DNA of 64,000 nt from Tillus elongatus. Taxonomy: Eukaryota; Arthropoda; Insecta; Coleoptera; Cleridae. Shown here piece by piece: positions 58,405-64,000 of the stretch. The stretch's first letter is position 1. Every line of letters starts with the position of its first letter. The stretch lies in assembly GCA_964006375.1 (NCBI GenBank), contig OZ023262.1, positions 51,855,722 through 51,919,721 of the forward strand, written 5' to 3'. Position numbers and translations under genes: made by a program. The notes below the pieces were generated by a model. The model searched no databases. It was not told the DNA's origin and worked only from the letters and a program-made list of their open reading frames with translations.

Positions 58405-59484
58405 ATGGTTTTCATTAAGTACACTTCAGCGGATTTGACTGATATGTTGTTAATTTATGGACAAACAAATCAAAATGCTAGACAAGCTGTGCGAGTTTAT
58501 CAGGAAACTTATCCGCAAAGAAGAATTCCTGACAAAAATATTTTCCCACGTATTGTAAGACATTTGAGAGAAACTGGTTCTCTAAAACCTTTAAAAGCTG
58601 ACTCTGGACGCAGAAGATACCGCCGAACTGTACGAGTTGAAGAGGCAATATTAAATAGAGTTGAACGTGATCCTAGTACAAGTACGAGAATTATTGCCAC
58701 CGAACTGGGTAATATTTCGGCATCATCAGTTCACAGAACTCTGAAGGATCAAAGTTTGTATCCCTATCATTTTACACGTGTCCAGGAACTTCTACCTAGA
58801 GACTTTCAACCAAGGGTAATGTTTTGTCAGTGGTTCTTAAACAAACTTAGGCACGACCAACATTTTTCTAAACGTGTACTATTTACTGATGAGGCGTCAT
58901 TTACGCGAAAAGGTATCGTAAATTTTCACAATTTACATACATGGGCCGATGAAAACCCACACTCTCTAAGAGTTGCAAATTCGCAGTATCAATTTTCCAT
59001 CAATATTTGGGCTGCTATTATTGAAAATCACATAATTGGTCCTGTTGTTCTACCGAATCGTCTTGACCATGAATCATATTTAAACTTTTTACAAAATGAT
59101 TTGCCGTTGTTACTACCGCTTTTTATGAGAAATGGTACAATGTGGTTCCAGCATGATGGTGCGCCCGTACATTTTTCAGCAGTTGTAAGAACATATTTAG
59201 CCAACACATACGGTCACCGATGGATTGGTCGTGGAGGTCCGGTGTCATGGCCACCTCGATCTCCGGACCTGAATCCTCTCGATTTTTATTTGTGGGGTCC
59301 TTTAAAAGAAATAGTGTATAAAACACCAGTAAATACACGAGAAGAATTGTTGGGAAGAATAGAATATGCATTTGACAGCATTAGAGAAGATCAAAATATT
59401 TGCAGAAGAGTCAGAAGATCTTTGCGCAGAAGGTTAAATAATTGTAACGACGCTAATGGTGGTCACTTTCAGCATTTTCTTTAG
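58405..59484 (+). CDS. Tc1/mariner-superfamily transposase, DD41D spacing, intact
   Basis: A 359-residue enzyme predicted to bind the TIRs and cut and paste the element at TA. The start is set at ATG 58405 (MVFIKYTSADLTDMLL); the in-frame sequence upstream has no ATG and sits close to the TIR. Residues 1-60 include ARQAVRVYQETYPQRRIPDK and a first helix-turn-helix; NRVERDPSTSTRIIATELGN and SSVHRTLKDQ form a second. The catalytic domain has RVLFTDEASFTRKGI (Asp 1), MWFQHDGAPVHFS (Asp 2) and WPPRSPDLNPLDFYLWGPLK (Asp 3), with 41 residues between Asp 2 and Asp 3. The C-terminus is Arg-rich (RRVRRSLRRRLNN). No lesion is seen. DD41D is a known Tc1/mariner subgroup; membership is my inference. Confidence 0.9.
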   Translation: MVFIKYTSADLTDMLLIYGQTNQNARQAVRVYQETYPQRRIPDKNIFPRIVRHLRETGSLKPLKADSGRRRYRRTVRVEEAILNRVERDPSTSTRIIATELGNISASSVHRTLKDQSLYPYHFTRVQELLPRDFQPRVMFCQWFLNKLRHDQHFSKRVLFTDEASFTRKGIVNFHNLHTWADENPHSLRVANSQYQFSINIWAAIIENHIIGPVVLPNRLDHESYLNFLQNDLPLLLPLFMRNGTMWFQHDGAPVHFSAVVRTYLANTYGHRWIGRGGPVSWPPRSPDLNPLDFYLWGPLKEIVYKTPVNTREELLGRIEYAFDSIREDQNICRRVRRSLRRRLNNCNDANGGHFQHFL

Positions 59485-59762
59485 CTTTGTTATTAAAGTC
59501 AATTGAGTAATGTACAAAAAACAAGAGTTTGGAAAAATCATGGTGTCTTTACGATTACTTTTTTCATTTTTTATTTTTATTTTTTATTTATCATTTTTTA
59601 TCAATGTTTGTAATATTCATTTCAATGTTTATCACCAATAAGTTTTACGTAGGTTAGTTATTTGCACGTTTATTGCTGTAATGTTTACTGTATGTTTTGT
59701 TTTTCATATTCTTATGGTTGCAATAAACATATATTATTATTATTATTATTATTACGCCGACT

Positions 59763-60205
59763 AATCGGTACTTTGCCCCTTTTTATAAAATTAATCATAT
59801 CTCCTAGGGGATACCCTGAACGAAAAAATACCAAGAGGTAGCTTTTGTGGCTTATGTAATAATCTTCATAACTGATGTATCAAAATTGGAAAAAGACAGT
59901 GGCGCACATATTTTTTCCCCAAATGAATTTTTACAGTTACCCCGTACGCACGCCACTGACGCAGTTGTAAGCAGATTCTCACTTGAAAATATGCACTTTC
60001 ATAATACACTTTCAAGTTCCAAGTTTCATTAAAATCAATCCAGTGATTTTGAAATTATTTATAAAAAATTAAAATAAAAAAAATTCAGCTCCCTGTATAT
60101 TGGAAACTATGCGTTTCCGGGCCCATGTGCACAGGAACTTTTTTTCTTATTTTTTAGTAAGGAATTTCCCCACGAGCGATGGTGCATGTTTTTTGAAACA
60201 GCCTG
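59763..60205. repeat. Right TIR of the intact Tc1/mariner element
   Basis: 443 bp inverted copy of the left TIR, starting AATCGGTAC and ending AAACAGCCTG. A short (ATT)n at 59734-59753 lies just inside it. Confidence 0.88.
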
Positions 60206-60207
60206 TA

Positions 60208-60475
60208 TATATGAGCTTCTTGTCTTGATTAAGGAATTACGCCCTCAAATTTTGCCACATACTTACTGAACACCATGTTTACAACAAAACTTCACTAAAA
60301 CGAAGAAAACATTGGAGAATTAAAAATGTCATCTCACCCCCGCACTAAGACACCATGACAGTTGGATGGAATGCCGAGACATAGAGTGAGATACCACTAC
60401 TAAATACTAAATAAAACGATCAGTTATTCACGTGTTAGACATCTCATTCTCAAGTCAGTATCCGTAAGTCTTTTT
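60208..60475. other. No feature recognised
   Basis: No gene or shared repeat is seen between the Tc1/mariner element and the next T hairpin. Confidence 0.4.
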
Positions 60476-60780
60476 AGTGAATTTTCATTTTTAAAAAATC
60501 ACTAATAGAGAGGTATCGACGGTGAGACTTTCGGAAAATTTCTTTAAATGAGCACAATTAAGGGCCCCTGGAACCCATTTGCAAGGTCAGTTAAAATGTT
60601 AAAATATCTCCCAAATTGTTAAAGTGATTGAAACAAATTTTCAACTTGAAAGAACATAGACGTGGCTGTGTACCAATTTTCAAGTCTTTTGATGAAAGAA
60701 AAATAAAGTTATTCTAAATTAATATTAAAATAATCCTCTACATCACTTCAGATTCTGTAAGGCAATATCTAGAATGTTAG
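60476..60780 (+). repeat. T-variant repeat without TA tract
   Basis: Hairpin TTAGTGAATTTTC.../AAATCACTAATAGAGAGG, 'GGGCCCCTGGAACCC', then directly the variant right half (GTGATTGAAACAAATTTTCA, CAATTTTCAAGTCTTTTGAT). The TA tract present at 32220 is absent here. Confidence 0.65.
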
Positions 60781-61000
60781 ACAAAAACAGATAACGTTAC
60801 CTGTACTGCTATGCTATTTAAATAAATCGTAGATAGAAACAAATGGAAGTTACATTATTGCAACATATAGAACATTGAAGAGAAGTACGACAAGGACGCC
60901 ATCTCGGTGCGGAACCAGGTAGTATGTTGTCACGGCAGCTCTAGTTAACACAAAATGTTATAGGTGGAAACGTGTACAACGTCTGATATTTTACAACTGA
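60781..61000. repeat. S satellite old variant, single unit
   Basis: GCTATGCTATTTAAATAAAT, CCAGGTAGTATGTTGTCACG and TTATAGGTGGAAACGTGTAC parallel 32650-32850. It follows the same T-variant sequence as there, so the two loci share a combined repeat. Confidence 0.6.
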
Positions 61001-61755
61001 CTTTTAATTAACCTAACATATTTAAAACATGGATATAAATATTGAAACTAAATATTGGACGATGGTTATGAATGAAAATTGTGACGTAATGACTTAAAAA
61101 ATACAATTTTGCGTAAAATAGAAAATCTGTATATCAGTAAATCATATTCTAAGAGCAATGTTAACACTTGGTTTTTAATGTTTCTTAATTGAGTCACGAC
61201 AGGACCCCTTAGACACTATTATTGTATAACCGGGAGAAATAACTAATGCATTATGTAGTAATAGCAATCATATCAGCATTTGTATAGTTTGTCTCCGTGC
61301 GAAAGACAATATTTGGTAGATTCGTTGTGTTAAATTTAGTACCACGGGCGTCAATGTTCTTTGCAAGTATCAAGACCTGGTAGTCCAGTGTAGTCTTGGA
61401 CGAAAGCTAGGTTCATACAGTCACGAACTGCGAAATCGCCGCGAAACTTATTCTCATTGGTTTATTTAAAATAATATCGTAAAACTGTTGTTTTTTTTCT
61501 TAGATTTTATGAATGTGTTTGACTAATTTGTGTGCATGCATTTATAAGTGAGTTTTAATCAAACTTATGGCTTTTAAAACACGATCTAAATGGCTTCTCT
61601 ACTTTTAAGTTTGTGTAGCCCCGATGCTAATTAAGGGACACTCTTTATTATACTTACTTATCTTGTGCTTATATATGTAATATAAACATAAAAAAAGAAG
61701 TGAAACGGCAAGTGAATTTATTTACTTTAGTGCTGTATTTTATATTATCTGAAAA
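61001..61755. other. No gene recognised
   Basis: AT-rich sequence with no open frame of note and no shared repeats. Confidence 0.4.
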
Positions 61756-62290
61756 ATGCATTATAGGCGACGTTGTGGGATGATATTTCAGTAAATTTAC
61801 GGTTTACTGCATTTAGGGTTTTTAGATTTTTTTTAGAAACATGCTTAGAACCCTCCTTGGATGTACACGCCACAAAGCAAATTTGGTGCAAACAACCCCT
61901 AAGAAGCTTAAATGACCAATAATGAATAGGGTTGCTGGGCCGGGAGGAAATATGAGCGGAAAAATGCTAAAAAAAAATATTTTGTCGGACTTTGAAAAGA
62001 TGCGTTTTTCACATTTTGCAGCAATACCTCTTTTAAACCCTGTCTACACCGCACCGCATCCATATTCGCCCAGGTCCAGTAACTTTTTTGAGGGTTGCCC
62101 CCAAAAATGTTTCTTGTGCTTTATGCTTTGCAGGTAGTTGTATGCATGCACAGGGGGAACAAGAACCCCCTGTGTTTTTGGGTGAGGGGGCAGAAACCCT
62201 CTTCGACCTGGAGGTTCTTCTTCTTCTGCAAGCATACACTCACCCTCAATGCATGGACAACGGGAATTTTTTTATGTTCAGCTTTCTAGT
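61756..62290. mobile_element. Diverged G element
   Basis: CAGTAAATTTACGGTTTACT at the left, GAACCCTCCTTGGATGTAC, AATAGGGTTGCTGGGCCGGG and CCTGTCTACACCGCACCGC correspond in order to one arm of the G elements at 44.4 and 47.4 kb. A local palindrome (ACAGGGGGAACAAGAACCCC) lies near 62150. It is much older than the other copies. Confidence 0.6.
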
Positions 62291-62449
62291 GTCTTTGTTT
62301 GAGTTTTGTATCCAAATTACTGTACAAATATTTATGATAGAGCTCATGTTTTTGCTTGCCTTTCTTTACCTTATTTTTTACTGTTCCCAAGTAAATAAAG
62401 TAATGTTTTTATAATTTTTAATATAAGGCGACATCACTATAATATATTG

Positions 62450-62492
62450 CTCTTATGAAAATTCACTACCTTAACGCACTTGCTGCGTCCCG
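62450..62492 (+). repeat. Isolated M/B end
   Basis: GAAAATTCACTACCTTAACG and CACTTGCTGCGTCCCGAAC; no interior can be assigned. Confidence 0.5.
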
Positions 62493-63000
62493 AACATTTA
62501 TGATATGTGAATACGTATACATGTACGAGTGCCCACGATGTTCATTTTCTGCATCCGCAGAGCCCATTTATTGTCAGGAAAATTCCACGATCAGGTTTAA
62601 ATATGCACGAATCATCTATATAACAGGCCACCACTTGTGGAAAAAAAATCTGAAATACCTCGAATAAATCGCTGCTTCCCTGTTATATTTCACGTCAGGC
62701 GGGAATTTTAAGCGACATTTAAGATACGGATTCATTCACTGTTTGCCGGGAGGCATATGAAAAATTTTCTAAGTGCACTTTGTGCAGGGCTTGCAACACG
62801 GGCGACTTGCATAAGCTCGCTGTTCTCGAATGTATAAATTTATGCAGATGGAATCATGAAAATGTATTACGTTTTTGAATTTATGTACATATTAATCAGA
62901 TAAAATGTTGCAATGCAATAAGATGAGTCGTGTGATTTGCATAACGTAAGAATCTACTAGAGGTGTCCTAAGATGCACTTGGCTGAAAATAAGAAAAGTC
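62493..63000. other. No gene recognised
   Basis: A 70-codon frame at 62455-62667 starts inside the M end and has no motif. Confidence 0.4.
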
Positions 63001-63190
63001 TGGACGCAGCAAGTGAATTATTGTAGTGAATTTTCATAGAAATGGTCTACGCAATTTTTTACGAAGATTATATATCCGCCCACAAACATTAAATTTTTCG
63101 TGTAACATTTAGTGGATTTTGTGCGCCACACAAAATACTTTGGTTTTGTGCTAATCTCTAGTGGCACTCAAAATGTTTTTCTTTAAATCC
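63001..63190 (+). repeat. Family C MITE end
   Basis: TCTGGACGCAGCAAGTGAAT, TAGTGAATTTTCATAGAAAT, TTTAGTGGATTTTGTGCG and GGTTTTGTGCTAATCTCTAG parallel 13797-13975. Confidence 0.55.
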
Positions 63191-63382
63191 TTACAAGTCT
63201 TTTCAACGGGGAGCTTACATACACATATAGACAATGGATACCACCCATAACTCATCAGACGTCGGCCCTTCCACATTCGAGTGAAAAAGACCGACTCTCT
63301 GAATACGGGACTCGAATCCGCAACCTCCTAGTCCGATGCTAGAGGTTACTCACCTCGAGAACTTAGCTATTCGGTCTGTGGA
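63191..63382 (-). mobile_element. tRNA-derived SINE, antisense
   Basis: On the minus strand the head reads GACCGAATAGCTAAGTTCTC (A-box region), CGGACTAGGAGGTTGCG and GGATTCGAGTCCCG (B box). A body with GGAAGGGCCGACGTCTGATG and AGCTCCCCGTTGAAAAGAC follows. The T-stem pairing is partial and the anticodon stem long, so a SINE is more likely than a tRNA gene. It differs from the SINE at 10326. Confidence 0.6.
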
Positions 63383-63394
63383 AAAAGTAAGACA

Positions 63395-63450
63395 CCTGCC
63401 AAATTTCATCAAAATTGACTACTCATTTTTTTTTTAGTTATCGGTGTGAT
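63395..63450 (-). repeat. T core end fragment
   Basis: GCCAAATTTCATCAAAATTG and AGTTATCGGTGTGATACA, ending where the TA tract would normally begin. Confidence 0.55.
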
Positions 63451-63596
63451 ACAATTTGCGCTTTTCAAAGATACCCTCGCAAATGGTGGTAGTTTCCAAA
63501 ATGGCCGATTTCCGGTTATACCGAAAACTGCTATGAACATTGGTATTTCAAATGGAACACCTGTATATTATTTCATTTTTGAACTTATCGTTGATT

Positions 63597-63716
63597 TTTG
63601 TGAATTTTCTTTAAAAAGTTCACTAATGAGGAGATCGCGACTTTTGAATTTTCAAAAAATTACTTCAAATGAGCGCGAACTAGGCCGCCTAGAACCCATA
63701 TCCTAGGTCAGTTTCA

Positions 63717-63806
<90 letters not shown>
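63597..63806 (+). repeat. T repeat 5' part with (TA)n
   Basis: TGAATTTTCTTTAAAAAGTT hairpin, CACTAATGAGGAGATCGCGA, GCGCGAACTAGGCCGCCTAG, then (TA)n at 63721-63806. Ends on a Y repeat as at 3207. Confidence 0.72.
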
Positions 63807-64000
63807 GGCGCATTGAAAACGAAACAAACCGATTTGCATCAATTTTTTTTTGAGAAAGGTTAAAACTCGTCAACTTTAATATTGAGGGGGACATGTTTTG
63901 ACATAAAACTCAACTTTGTCAAATAAACCCCTTAAGGGTGGTGATAACAACCCTTATATTTTAAATAGGGAACATGGGTCGCGTGTTACATCATTTGAAA
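63807..64000 (+). repeat. Y repeat copy 4, cut by window edge
   Basis: GGCGCATTGAAAACGAAACA, GACATGTTTTGACATAAAAC and CATGGGTCGCGTG to the end of the window. Confidence 0.7.

Larger units (their letters stand above)
57754..60205 (+). mobile_element. Intact Tc1/mariner-superfamily element with about 445-bp TIRs
   Basis: A 2452-bp element flanked by TA on both sides (57752-57753, 60206-60207). Both tips read CAGGCTGTTTCAAAAAACAT inward. The TIRs run 57754-58200 and 59763-60205 and match along their whole length with few differences (CCATCGCTCGTGGGG, GGGCCCGGAAACGCATAGTT, GGCGTGCGTACGGGGTAACT, CCCCTAGGAGATATGATTAA). A single complete transposase gene lies between them, so the element could be autonomous. 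Confidence 0.9.

Noticed and set aside
63299..63382. Functional tRNA gene on the minus strand
   Set aside because: The B box is good but the cloverleaf is poor and a non-tRNA body continues downstream, so a SINE is preferred.

Overview
This window looks like a transposon-saturated intergenic stretch of an insect genome, possibly a beetle; that placement is a guess from the element families. It is AT-rich and split by about twenty long (TA)n tracts. I recognise no host protein-coding gene and no true tRNA or rRNA gene. Nearly every convincing reading frame belongs to a mobile element.

Protein-coding elements. (1) A Jockey/CR1-type LINE (LINE-1) occurs four times: 1-2175 (+), 14398-15011 (+), 22100-24888 (-) and 6786-7829 (-). 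(2) A second LINE with a (TTA)n tail lies at 4907-6157. (3) A third reverse transcriptase remnant lies at 6355-6785. (4) A LINE 3' end with RNase H lies at 10846-11700 (-). (5) Two Penelope-like elements (PLEs) with GIY-YIG endonuclease lie at 49660-50627 (-) and 53011-54993 (-); smaller PLE scraps sit around 12.95, 30.1-31.1, 32.0, 36.3-36.7, 42.6, 45.9 and 57.7 kb. (6) Two Tc1/mariner-superfamily elements with very long terminal inverted repeats (TIRs) lie at 55421-57292 (broken transposase) and 57754-60205 (intact 359-residue transposase).

Non-coding families, with names used in the entries. T: a TA-core repeat, with a 5' hairpin made from TTAGTGAATTTTC and its complement, a short block, a (TA)n tract, then about 0.6 kb of conserved sequence. 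X: a module of about 0.25 kb that usually follows T. M: a MITE of about 270-310 bp with TIR GGACGCAGCAAGTGCGTTAT that usually follows X. T-X-M behaves as one composite element and accounts for much of the window. B and C: short relatives of M. Y: a repeat starting CAGGGTGGCGCATTG, usually placed directly after (TA)n. G: a GC-rich foldback element. S: satellite repeats of 306, 320 and about 250 bp, arranged as foldback islands at 17.3-20.5 and 39.8-40.7 kb.

Layout: 0-11.7 kb, LINE cluster with T and Y copies and a SINE; 11.7-13.8 kb, little of note; 13.8-15.3 kb, T copy split by LINE-1; 16-21 kb, X remnant and the large S foldback island; 22-24.9 kb, LINE-1 with endonuclease; 25.7-28.5 kb, T/M copies; 29.1-31.1 kb, S array and PLE scraps; 31.8-39.5 kb, T-X-M copies and a hAT MITE; 39.8-40.7 kb, S island; 41.4-49 kb, T-X-M copies carrying G, duplicated once; 49.6-55 kb, two PLEs; 55-60.2 kb, two Tc1/mariner elements; 60.4-64 kb, T, S, G, SINE and Y remnants.

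The most interesting signals are hammerhead-ribozyme-like folds downstream of both PLE reading frames and in a third PLE family, an intact Tc1/mariner element with DD41D spacing and TIRs of about 445 bp, and satellite foldback islands bounded by direct repeats of 10-14 bp. All calls are by eye; no database search was possible.
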